A stretch of 64,000 nt of DNA from Streptomyces atratus (GTDB lineage Bacteria > Actinomycetota > Actinomycetes > Streptomycetales > Streptomycetaceae): NCBI RefSeq assembly GCF_014648655.1, contig NZ_BMRN01000002.1, positions 503,813-567,812 of the forward strand, given 5' to 3'. Shown in pieces: positions 35,208 to 42,783 of the stretch; position 1 is the first letter of the stretch, and every line of letters starts with the position of its first letter. The notes beneath the pieces were generated by a model that was given only the letters and a program-made list of their open reading frames with translations, did no database searches and was not told where the DNA came from. Position numbers and translations under genes: made by a program.

Positions 35208-36015
35208 AACGCTCCTCCATCACGCGGGTGATCAGAGCCGCTGAATCCTCGACGGAGAGGGCGGCGGCCTGCAAGCGAGCGTAACGGAGCGCGGCCTCCC
35301 TGACCGTGTCGGGGCTGGCCGTCATATGGCCGGAGATGACGTCCTCCGTGTAGACGATGTCGGGGTCGTCGTCGAAGCGCATGGTGGTGAACGATCCGGC
35401 GAGGCTGGCGTGTTCACCGGCCGCGAAGGGCAGCACCTGGATCTGCATCCAGCGGTGGTCGGCGACGTCCAACAACCGCTGGAGTTGCTTCCGCATGACC
35501 TCGCGGCCCCCGATCGGCCGGTGCAGCACGGCCTCGTCGAGAACGGCCCAGGCGAGCGGCGGCCGTTCCCGCTCCAGGATCCGCTGACGCTCGATCCGGG
35601 CCGCCAGCAGGTTTTCGAGGTCGTCCGGCATACCGGTGGCCAGTACCGCCCGCGCATACTCCTCCGTCTGCAACAGCCCGTACACCAACTGCGCCTGGTA
35701 CGTGGAGATGTATGCCGCGCGGGCCTCCATGTCCGCGTACGGCTGGAACCAGGTCGGCAGCTGGCTGCGCAGGACCAGGCCGACGAGGCGCGAGAACACA
35801 CCGCCCGTGCCGAGTGCCGCGTCCACCCGCTCGGAGAAGTCGCGGGTGGGGATCTTCTTCGTCGTCTCGATCTGGCCGATCAGGGAGCCGGTGCAGAAGA
35901 TGATGTCGCCGAGCTGGCCCTGTTTGAGGTTGTTGGCCTCTCTCTGGCGGCGCAGCTCCCAGCCGTAGTAGTCCAACGGGGAAGCACTGGGGTCGAGTGT
36001 CTGGACGTTGGGCAC
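35167..36015 (-). CDS. XRE-type HTH regulator with DUF5753 (WhiJ-like)
   Basis: This 282-aa protein has an N-terminal Cro/CI HTH (WELRRQREANNLKQGQLGD, with GSLIGQIETTKKIP) and a DUF5753 domain (about 90-270; PTWFQPYADMEARA, LQTEEYARAVL, QIQVLPFAAGEHASLAGSF). That is the standard layout of WhiJ paralogues, which work with a DUF397 partner and an ATPase-like protein. Here all three are together: the DUF397 gene overlaps its 3' end and the ATPase gene is divergent. GGAGGTG precedes the GTG. Confidence 0.92.
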   Translation of the reverse strand: MPNVQTLDPSASPLDYYGWELRRQREANNLKQGQLGDIIFCTGSLIGQIETTKKIPTRDFSERVDAALGTGGVFSRLVGLVLRSQLPTWFQPYADMEARAAYISTYQAQLVYGLLQTEEYARAVLATGMPDDLENLLAARIERQRILERERPPLAWAVLDEAVLHRPIGGREVMRKQLQRLLDVADHRWMQIQVLPFAAGEHASLAGSFTTMRFDDDPDIVYTEDVISGHMTASPDTVREAALRYARLQAAALSVEDSAALITRVMEERYGDRSRAEERAVA

Positions 36016-36100
36016 GGCGGGGCACCTCCGGCGTTCAACGCCTCACGGCGTTCAGTTCGGTACGTAGCCGAGCGTAATCGTGTCGCTGCACTCTGGTGAC

Positions 36101-36538
36101 ATGAATCACGTAATTGATCCGCAGGCCGACGATCTGCTGGAGGCGACCTACCGCGCCGACTTCGCGATGGGCGAGCACTCGGCCCGGCATCTGCGCCGCA
36201 TCCTGCGCCTTTACCTCACCGTCTGGGGGCTCCTCGACATCGCCGACGCGGCCGAGTTGGCGCTCACCGAGCTGATCGCCAATGTTGTGCGGCACGTCCC
36301 CGGCCGCCGCTGCCAGACGCTCATCTTCCTGCTCCCGGCAGGGGGCGTGCGGGTCGAGGTCGCGGACGGCTGCCCGGAACTGCCCCGCGCGGTCATGGGC
36401 GATGCACTCGACGAGGGCGGGAGAGGGTTGGTCCTCGTCGACGCCGTCACCGACCGCTGGGGCGCGGAACCGCGCCGCGACGGCCGTGGCAAGACGGTGT
36501 GGTTCGAGTGTCTGGCCACGAAAGCGGCCGACGGGTGA
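36101..36538 (+). CDS. ATP-binding protein, RsbW/anti-sigma-like (WhiJ-locus ATPase)
   Basis: This 145-aa GHKL-fold protein has the N-box LALTELIANVVRHV, a relaxed G1 box (VEVADGCPELP) and GRGLVLVDAVTDRWG. Proteins of this kind in Streptomyces whiJ/abaA-type loci are thought to bind ATP and control a partner, like anti-sigma kinases. ATG 36101 was chosen; the GTG at 36080 is in frame but would add a poor N-terminus. It is divergent from the HTH gene, so the 85-base gap holds both promoters. Confidence 0.87.
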   Translation: MNHVIDPQADDLLEATYRADFAMGEHSARHLRRILRLYLTVWGLLDIADAAELALTELIANVVRHVPGRRCQTLIFLLPAGGVRVEVADGCPELPRAVMGDALDEGGRGLVLVDAVTDRWGAEPRRDGRGKTVWFECLATKAADG

Positions 36539-36544
36539 GGTCTT

Positions 36545-37366
36545 TCAGAGGCCGGAGCGCAGCTCCGCGAGCACCGCGTCCGTGAACGGCGGCCACGCCT
36601 CCACGGCCCACGGGCCGAAGGCCCGGTCCGTGAGCGCGACGCAGGCCGCGCCCGCCACCGGGTCGATCCAGAGGAAGGTCCCCGACTGGCCGAAGTGGCC
36701 GAAGGTCGCGGGCGACGAGGAACTGCCCGTCCAGTGCGGCGACTTGTGGTCCCGGATCTCGAAGCCGAGCCCCCAGTCGTTGGGGTTCTGGTGGCCGTAG
36801 CCGGGCAGCACGCCCTTCAGGCCGGGGTGTACGACGGTCTGCGCGGCCAGCACCGTGCGCGGGTCGAGCAGTCGTGGCGCCTGCACCTCTGCCGCGAACC
36901 GCGCCAGATCGTCGACGGTCGATATGCCGTCCTTGGCGGGCGAGCCGTCCACCGTGGTCGAGGTCATCCCGAGCGGTTCCAGCACCGCCTGGCGCACATA
37001 CTCCGGGAACGGGATGTCGGTGGCCTTGGCGATGTGGTCGCCGAGGACCTCGAAGCCCGCGTTGGAGTAGAGCCGCCGGGTGCCCGGAGCGGCCGTCACC
37101 CGGTGCTCGTCGAAGGCGAGCCCGCTGGTGTGCGCGAGCAGGTGCCGGACGGTGGAGCCCTCGGGCCCGGCCGGCTCGTCGAGCTCGACCGCGCCCTCCT
37201 CGTACGCCACGAGCGCCGCGTAGGCCGCGAGCGGCTTGGTGACGGAGGCGAGCGGGAAGCGGTGCGCGGTCGGGCCGTGCGCACCGACGACGGTGCCGTC
37301 CGCTCGTACGACGGCAGCCGCCGCGGTGGGGACGGGCCAGTTGTCGATCATCGCCAGGCTCTGCAT
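36545..37366 (-). CDS. serine hydrolase (beta-lactamase/class C type)
   Basis: This 273-aa protein has the active-site SxxK in PLASVTKPLAAYA, the YxN motif in RLYSNAGFEVLG, and the third motif as FGHFGQSG. The family includes esterases, D-aminopeptidases and PBP-like hydrolases; no signal peptide is seen, so a cytoplasmic esterase is likely. The start at 37366 is uncertain, with a weak ribosome binding site and another ATG five codons on. Convergent with the ATPase gene. Confidence 0.85.
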   Translation of the reverse strand: MQSLAMIDNWPVPTAAAAVVRADGTVVGAHGPTAHRFPLASVTKPLAAYAALVAYEEGAVELDEPAGPEGSTVRHLLAHTSGLAFDEHRVTAAPGTRRLYSNAGFEVLGDHIAKATDIPFPEYVRQAVLEPLGMTSTTVDGSPAKDGISTVDDLARFAAEVQAPRLLDPRTVLAAQTVVHPGLKGVLPGYGHQNPNDWGLGFEIRDHKSPHWTGSSSSPATFGHFGQSGTFLWIDPVAGAACVALTDRAFGPWAVEAWPPFTDAVLAELRSGL

Positions 37367-37445
37367 ACGTATGAGCCTAAAGGCCCGTCCTGCACGGCTC
37401 GGAGGGGGTGGCCCGGCCGCCGCCGAAACCCGTCCCTGTTTACGC

Positions 37446-37476
37446 TTGCTTCGAGTGCACTCCAAGGTTCTAGCGT
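37446..37476 (+). promoter_or_regulatory. MerR-type promoter with operator dyad
   Basis: TTGCTT (37446-37451) and TAGCGT (37471-37476) are separated by 19 bp. The dyad CTTCGAGTGCACTCCAAG (37449-37466), symmetrical except for one central-arm pair, lies between them. A long 19-bp spacer with a dyad is the hallmark of promoters activated by MerR regulators through DNA twisting. It precedes the merR-type gene itself. Confidence 0.75.
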
Positions 37477-37483
37477 GGAGGTC

Positions 37484-37945
37484 ATGACGGTGATGGAGAG
37501 CACTTCCGCAAAGACGGACGCATGCGCATCGGCGCCCAGGGCGCATCCGCGCCCCGAGGGCCAGGACCGCTACACCATCAGCGAGGTCGCCGCCGTCACC
37601 GGGCTCACCGCGCACACCCTGCGCTGGTACGAGCGGATCGGGCTGATGCCGCACGTCGACCGTTCGCACACCGGTCAGCGCCGCTTCACCAACCGTGACC
37701 TGGACTGGCTGGCCTTCGTAGGCAAGCTGCGGCTGACCGGGATGCCGGTCGCCGACATGGTCCGGTACGCGGAGCTGTTGCGCGAGGGCGAGCACACCTT
37801 CGAGGAACGGCAGGAGCTGCTGGAGGCGACCCGCCGCGACGTGAGGACGCGGATCGCGGAGCTCCAGGACACCCTCGCCGTCCTCGACCACAAGATCGAC
37901 TTCTATGCGAGTGCCCGACGGGCGCCGGAAAGGCCTTGTGCCTGA
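37484..37945 (+). CDS. MerR family regulator
   Basis: This 153-aa protein has a disordered 28-residue lead, then the MerR HTH (YTISEVAAVTGLTAHTLRWYERIGLMPHVDRSHTG) and a dimerising coiled coil ending FYASARR. No cysteine pair for metal sensing is present, so it probably senses an organic stress signal. GGAGG precedes the ATG. The stop codon overlaps the ATG of the aldo/keto reductase gene (TGATG), a common MerR-target pairing. Confidence 0.92.
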   Translation: MTVMESTSAKTDACASAPRAHPRPEGQDRYTISEVAAVTGLTAHTLRWYERIGLMPHVDRSHTGQRRFTNRDLDWLAFVGKLRLTGMPVADMVRYAELLREGEHTFEERQELLEATRRDVRTRIAELQDTLAVLDHKIDFYASARRAPERPCA

Positions 37946-38958
37946 TGACTGACAACAAGATCACCACCGTGGAGCTCGGCATCGGCGGCCCGCAGGTCGG
38001 CGTGCAGGGACTCGGCTGCATGGGCATGAGCGAGTTCTACGGGGACACAGATGAGTCCGCCGCGCGCGAGACGCTGGAGACGGCGCTGGCGGCCGGTGTC
38101 ACCCTCTTCGACACCGCAGATGTGTACGGTCGCGGCGCCAACGAGGAGTTCCTGGCGCCGTTCGTCGGGGCGCACCGGAGCGAGATCACCCTCGCCACGA
38201 AGTTCGCCATAGAGCGGACCGACGACCCGCAGTACCGCGGCGTGCGCAACGACCCCGCGTACATCCGCCAGGCCGTCGAGGACAGCCTGCGCCGACTGAA
38301 CACCGATGTCATCGACCTGTACTACATGCACCGCCGCGACCCGGCTGTCCCGCTGGCCGAGTCCGTCGGCGCGATGGCCGAGCTGGTGCAGCAGGGCAAG
38401 GTCAAGCAGCTCGGGCTGAGCGAGGTGACCGGCGCGGAGCTGCGCGAGGCGTACGCCGTGCACCCGATCGCCGCCCTGCAGTCCGAGTGGTCGCTCTTCA
38501 GCCGGGACGTCGAGCGCAGTGCCGTGCCCGCCGCGGTCGAGCTCGGTGTGACCTTCGTGCCGTACTCGCCGCTCGGCCGGGGTTTTCTGACCGGGGCGTT
38601 CACGGACGCGGCCAAGGACCTGTCGGACGGCGACTTCCGCAAGTACCAGCCCCGCTTCACGGGCGACAACGCGAAGACCAACGCCGCCCTGCTGGAGCCC
38701 GTCCACAAGATCGCGGCGGCGCACGGTGCGTCGGCCGCGCAGGTGGCGCTCGCCTGGGTGCAGCAGCGGGCCCAGGTGCACGGTCTGACCGTGGTGCCGA
38801 TCCCGGGCACCCGCAAGAGCAGCCGGCTGCTGGAGAACGTGGCAGCGACCCGGCTCACGCTGACGGCGCAGGAGCTGGCACTGCTGGAGCCGATCGCGGG
38901 GCAGGTGGCGGGGGACCGGTACCCGGACATGAGCTCGACGTCCGCCGCGCGCGAGTAG
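37945..38958 (+). CDS. aldo/keto reductase
   Basis: This 337-aa TIM-barrel NADPH-dependent reductase has the tetrad motifs FDTADVYGRGANEEFL (Asp, Tyr), LATKFAIE (Lys) and LYYMHRRDP (His), plus the NADPH site PIPGTRKSSRLLENVAA. It reduces aldehydes and ketones; the substrate is unknown. Translation is coupled to the MerR gene, whose product likely induces it through the dyad promoter upstream. Confidence 0.93.
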   Translation: MTDNKITTVELGIGGPQVGVQGLGCMGMSEFYGDTDESAARETLETALAAGVTLFDTADVYGRGANEEFLAPFVGAHRSEITLATKFAIERTDDPQYRGVRNDPAYIRQAVEDSLRRLNTDVIDLYYMHRRDPAVPLAESVGAMAELVQQGKVKQLGLSEVTGAELREAYAVHPIAALQSEWSLFSRDVERSAVPAAVELGVTFVPYSPLGRGFLTGAFTDAAKDLSDGDFRKYQPRFTGDNAKTNAALLEPVHKIAAAHGASAAQVALAWVQQRAQVHGLTVVPIPGTRKSSRLLENVAATRLTLTAQELALLEPIAGQVAGDRYPDMSSTSAARE

Positions 38959-38998
38959 TCGTCTCCGGCGGGCTGGGGCGCCCGGCGATCGTTGTGTC

Positions 38999-39047
38999 CT
39001 CAAGCGCCGGACGGGCTTGAAAGATGCGCTCAATCGCCGGGCGGGCC
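38999..39047 (+). repeat. two tandem copies of the dispersed REP-like motif
   Basis: CTCAAGCGCCGGACGGGCTT (38999) and CTCAATCGCCGGGCGGGCC (39029) follow each other 30 bases apart, matching the motif at 7971 and, in reverse, at 26006. They lie just after the aldo/keto reductase gene. Confidence 0.6.
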
Positions 39048-39076
39048 GGGTTTTGCCGGGCGGGCTGGGTTTTCCC

Positions 39077-39496
39077 CTACGCCGGCCCCAGTGCGTACAC
39101 CGCGAACCCCGTCGCCGGCAGGCCCGCCGCCGCCCTGCGGACATTCGCCGCACGCGTACCGGCCTGCCACGGGGCCTCGAACCGCCGTGCGTACCGCGCG
39201 ATCAGTATCAGCAGCCCCGCGAACACCGGCATCCACGCGACGCGCGCCAGGATCCAGCCGACCGTGTCGGGCCCGGTCGTCAGCCCCGGCACCGCACCGG
39301 CGAACGACGCCGGGACCGCCGCGGCCAGCATCGCCGTCTGGTGCCGGCACAGGATCGTCATCGCGGACAGGTTGATGACGACGACCGGTGCCCACACCAG
39401 CGGCCTGCGCAGGAACCCGCCGATCCGGTCCCGCAGCAGGATCGCCGCACCGCTCTGCGCGGCGGCCGGCGCCAGGACGAGCCCGGCACCGCACCC
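39077..39496 (-). pseudogene. C-terminal remnant of a membrane acyltransferase (acyltransferase-3 type)
   Basis: An open frame of 139 codons encodes two to three hydrophobic helices with features of the C-terminal end of acyltransferase-3 proteins (LLRDRIGGFLRRPLV, VINLSAMTILCRHQTAM, GWILARVAWMPVFAGLLIL). The catalytic N-terminal two thirds are missing. The frame begins directly after, and in phase with, the stop codon of the DUF4429 gene, so no independent start region exists. It is a decayed gene whose front part was lost at that junction. Confidence 0.65.
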
Positions 39497-40465
39497 CTAC
39501 AACTCGGCGAGCAACTGGGCCTTCTTCGCACTGAACTCGTCGTCCGTCACCAGGCCCGCCCGGTGCAGTTCCCCGAGGTGCCGGATCCGCTCCGCGATGT
39601 CCGCGGGATCGCGCCGCCCCACGCCTGCCGGTACGGCGGCCGGCGCGGCGGGGGCCGGATGCTTCCTGCGTACGGATTCCAGTACGGCCGCGGCGAACGG
39701 CAGCGACTCGTGCACCGGGCCGTAGCCGAGGCCGAAGACCACGGCGGCCGGGTCCTGGTCGGCCCGGGCGGGGCGGGGGACCATCGGCTGTGCGTTCTGC
39801 ACCGTGCCGGAACCGAGCCTCGTGACCGGCTCCGTACCCGTGCCGAGGCCGGTACCCGGGCCCGGTCCCGGAGCCGCATATTCCTGGCCTCTCGGCACCA
39901 GCCGCAGATAGCCGTCGAAGGCCTCCGGCGAGCGCCACTCGACGCCGCTCAGCTCCGTCACCGGGAACGTCTGGTCGCCGGCCTTCCACTTCGCCGTGGA
40001 GGCGCCCGTCCAGAACCACCGGAAGGAGACCCGGTCGCCGTCGAAGCCGGCCCGGCCGTCGTACGCCTTGAACTGCATCGGCGCCTCGGGGGCCGCGACC
40101 AGGAACCGGTCGGCGGGCTCCGCGGCGTCGGGACCGAGCAGGGCGCGCAGTTCGTCCGCGTAGTACTCGGCGAGCGTCTCGCGCTCGGCGGGGAGTACCA
40201 GCCGGTACGGATCGCAGCCGTCCTTCAGTTGCCCGGCCGCAGCCTCCAGCAACGGGTCGGCACCGGGTCTCGGTACCGCGTGCAGGACCACCGTGCCCCG
40301 CTTGCCCGGGGTCAGCGTCACCGATGACAGCGCCGCGTGCGGGACGCGGCGCTCACGCAGGCTCTGGAAGAGCTTCGGTGTGCGTATTCCCCGTTCGAAG
40401 CGGATGAGCACGGAGTCGGTGTCGAACTCCCAGGTGGCATGAATTCCGGCCAGCACATCACCCAT
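39497..40465 (-). CDS. DUF4429 protein with C-terminal SHOCT domain
   Basis: This 322-aa protein has two DUF4429 units (about 10-95 and 125-205; ATWEFDTDSVLIRFERG and FDGDRVSFRWFWTG). A Gly/Thr/Pro-rich linker follows, then a SHOCT domain (about 285-322; IAERIRHLGELHRAGLVTDDEFSAKKAQLL). SHOCT domains often sit at the ends of proteins bound to membranes or oligomers. Function unknown. GATGAGGCAC precedes the ATG. Confidence 0.88.
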   Translation of the reverse strand: MGDVLAGIHATWEFDTDSVLIRFERGIRTPKLFQSLRERRVPHAALSSVTLTPGKRGTVVLHAVPRPGADPLLEAAAGQLKDGCDPYRLVLPAERETLAEYYADELRALLGPDAAEPADRFLVAAPEAPMQFKAYDGRAGFDGDRVSFRWFWTGASTAKWKAGDQTFPVTELSGVEWRSPEAFDGYLRLVPRGQEYAAPGPGPGTGLGTGTEPVTRLGSGTVQNAQPMVPRPARADQDPAAVVFGLGYGPVHESLPFAAAVLESVRRKHPAPAAPAAVPAGVGRRDPADIAERIRHLGELHRAGLVTDDEFSAKKAQLLAEL

Positions 40466-40550
40466 GTGCCTCATCGTATGCGGCACTTGCCCGCACGTCC
40501 CCCTTCGGCGTAAGTCCCGATTTGCGGCCGCCCATGGCTCGCCGTGTTCG

Positions 40551-41819
40551 TCAGATTCCCTGGCTGCCGGTGACTCCGTCGTGGCAGGCACTGTCGGAGT
40601 TCGCACAACTGACCGAGCTGTAGGCGCCCACACCGATGGAGGCGAAGTTGCTGAGGCTCTCGGTGCCCGGCTCGAAATAGCCGCTGTGCCCGACCGCACC
40701 GCCCGCCGAGACGATGCGTGCGCCGAAGCCCGGGTCGACCGGATCGGCACCGTGCCCGAGACCGCCCAGTTCCAGGTTCGGTACGTCCTCGATCCAGTCG
40801 TCGTGGTCCCGCATCGCCCACACCCTGGCCCCGGTGCGCAGCTGCCCCGCGTTCTCCACCCGCATGCCGGGGCTGCCCGCGACCGCGATGTCGGCGACCC
40901 TGGAGGGCAGTTCATGCGCGGCGACACCGCACAGCACCGAGCCGTAGCTGTGGCAGAACAGCGAGATGGGGGCGTCCCCGGGCAGCGCGCCCAGCAGCGC
41001 GTTCAGCCGCACCGCCCCGCGCTGGGCGAGGTTCCCTATGGCCGCGTCCATACCGATTCCGGCGGGCGTGGTGTAGTCGGCCCAGGCGATGACGGCGGTA
41101 CGGGTGCCGGGGCGCGCGGCGCGCTCCGCCGCGTACAGCGACTTCGCCATGCCGACCGGCGCGGCATTCACCATGGGGGCGGACCGCTCCAGCGTCAGCA
41201 GGTTGGTGTCGACCCCGGGCACGATCACCGAGACCCGGTCGGCCCGGTCGAGATCACCGAACACCTCTGCGGCTCGGCCCTTTCCGGACGGGTCGAAGGC
41301 GAGGATGTGCCGCCCCTCGGCGAGCATCGACCGGAAGCGGTTCATCCGGCGGAGCGCCTCGGCGCGGCCGTCGGGGGAGAGCCTGGCGTCGTGCATGCGC
41401 TGCCGCTCGACCTTCCGCGCCTGCGCCAGGGCCAGCCGGTTTGCGTGGTAGCGCAGGGTGACCGGGGCGCCGTTCAGATTGCCCACGACCAAGGGGTACT
41501 TGTCGGCGAGACGGGTGCGCTGAGCGGCCGTGAGCGTGGCGAAGAACTGCGCCAGACGGCGCGGTGGTGCGTCGGCGTCCGGCAGTGCACGACCCGCCAC
41601 GTGGCCCCGCGCCCAGGAGGCGAGTGCGACGGTGCGTGGCTCGTCGGAGTGTGGGTGACGTACGGCGGTCCAGCCAGTGGTCGCCAGCATCACGAACACA
41701 ACCGCGACGGCGAGCAGTGCGCGCCATGCGGTGAGCGTGGGGGAGGAGTCGAAGGAAGTCACTCCGGCCCACATTAGGAGACGCGCGACGGCAGCCGTGA
41801 AGAGGGTGACACACATCAC
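40551..41819 (-). CDS. DUF1023 alpha/beta hydrolase, membrane-anchored
   Basis: This 422-aa protein begins with an N-terminal membrane anchor (about 30-50; ALLAVAVVFVMLATTGW). A mostly helical region follows and then an alpha/beta-hydrolase domain with nucleophile elbow FCHSYGSVLCG, preceded by VIVPGVDTNLL. These features match DUF1023 hydrolases of actinomycetes. Probable extracellular lipase or esterase; substrate unknown. The tandem start GTG-ATG at 41819 leaves the precise start open. Confidence 0.88.
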   Translation of the reverse strand: MMCVTLFTAAVARLLMWAGVTSFDSSPTLTAWRALLAVAVVFVMLATTGWTAVRHPHSDEPRTVALASWARGHVAGRALPDADAPPRRLAQFFATLTAAQRTRLADKYPLVVGNLNGAPVTLRYHANRLALAQARKVERQRMHDARLSPDGRAEALRRMNRFRSMLAEGRHILAFDPSGKGRAAEVFGDLDRADRVSVIVPGVDTNLLTLERSAPMVNAAPVGMAKSLYAAERAARPGTRTAVIAWADYTTPAGIGMDAAIGNLAQRGAVRLNALLGALPGDAPISLFCHSYGSVLCGVAAHELPSRVADIAVAGSPGMRVENAGQLRTGARVWAMRDHDDWIEDVPNLELGGLGHGADPVDPGFGARIVSAGGAVGHSGYFEPGTESLSNFASIGVGAYSSVSCANSDSACHDGVTGSQGI

Positions 41820-41994
41820 CCGGCTGTCGGGAATTCAAGGCGGTTCATTTCACGCTGTGTTGGTGCGGCGCGCACACTCGGGCGCGCGGAATGCCCCCGG
41901 AGCGTCGCATATGGCCACCGGGGCACGGCGGTTGTGAAGTCGGTCATGCCGCGGCAGTGAGGCGTGCGGCACATCGGACGGAGTTTCCATGTCG

Positions 41995-42666
41995 CTACCC
42001 GGGCCCGGCGCCGGCCCCCGCCCGCCAGTTTCCGGCCAGTGCCGGTCCGAGCTGGTCCAGGTACACCTCGGTCAGGGCGCGCAACGAGTCCATGCTGGTG
42101 TCCCGCCCGTGCCCCCAGAGCTGCCCGGTCACCCGCATCACCCCGGAGAACGCGGCCACGGCGACCCTCGGCCGGGGGTCCGTCCGCACGTCGAGCCCCT
42201 CGCGCTCGGCGATCAGCAGCGCGACCTGGTTCTCCAGATCCACGCTGCGCCGCAGGTGGGCGGCGAGCAGCGACGGCGTCGACTCGATCATCCGGTACGT
42301 GCGCATATGGAGTTCGACCGTGATGATCGCCTCGATCGCCTCACCGATGCTGTTCCAGGCGCAGAGGACCGCGCTGCGCATTGCCTCGAACGGGGCTTCC
42401 GAGGCGGGACGCCGGCGCAGCTCCGAGAGGAAGTGCGACTCCACCATCTCCTGGATGGCGAAGGCGGCCTCCTCCTTGCTGGCGAAGTAGCGGAAGAAGG
42501 TGCGCTGGGAGACCTCGACGGCGTCGACGATCTCGTCGACGGTGGTCTCCTCGTACCCCTGTCCGGTGAAAAGATCGAGGGCGGCGTGCAACAGGGCGTC
42601 CCGGGTGCGTCGCTTCTTCCGTTCGCGCAGTCCGGTCGGATACACGGCCTGCTGCTCATCGGTCAC
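41995..42666 (-). CDS. TetR family regulator
   Basis: This 223-aa protein has the TetR HTH (RTRDALLHAALDLFTGQGYEETTVDEIVDAVEVSQRTFFRYF, with FASKEEA after it) and a helical ligand domain. It ends AGAGAGPG. It is divergent from a 14-helix-type drug exporter, which it presumably represses at the TGTCAG/CTGACA dyad in the intergenic region. GAGG precedes the GTG. Confidence 0.93.
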   Translation of the reverse strand: MTDEQQAVYPTGLRERKKRRTRDALLHAALDLFTGQGYEETTVDEIVDAVEVSQRTFFRYFASKEEAAFAIQEMVESHFLSELRRRPASEAPFEAMRSAVLCAWNSIGEAIEAIITVELHMRTYRMIESTPSLLAAHLRRSVDLENQVALLIAEREGLDVRTDPRPRVAVAAFSGVMRVTGQLWGHGRDTSMDSLRALTEVYLDQLGPALAGNWRAGAGAGPG

Positions 42667-42746
42667 TGAAGTGGTCCTCTTTCACCTGCTTTGTCCAGCT
42701 CAGCTTGCGTGTGAGCTACGTGACAGTTACCGGCATGTGAAATGGT

Positions 42747-42776
42747 TTGTCAACTGTCAGCGGCTGACACTAATCT
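42747..42776 (+). promoter_or_regulatory. promoter and TetR operator of the MFS exporter
   Basis: TTGTCA (42747-42752) and TAATCT (42771-42776) are 18 bp apart. Between them lies the perfect dyad TGTCAG-CGG-CTGACA (42755-42769). An outer pair, TGACAGTT (42721-42728) and AACTGTCA (42752-42759), forms a second dyad. Transcription would start about at the ATG at 42784, implying a leaderless mRNA. Confidence 0.7.
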
Positions 42777-42783
42777 CCCGGGC

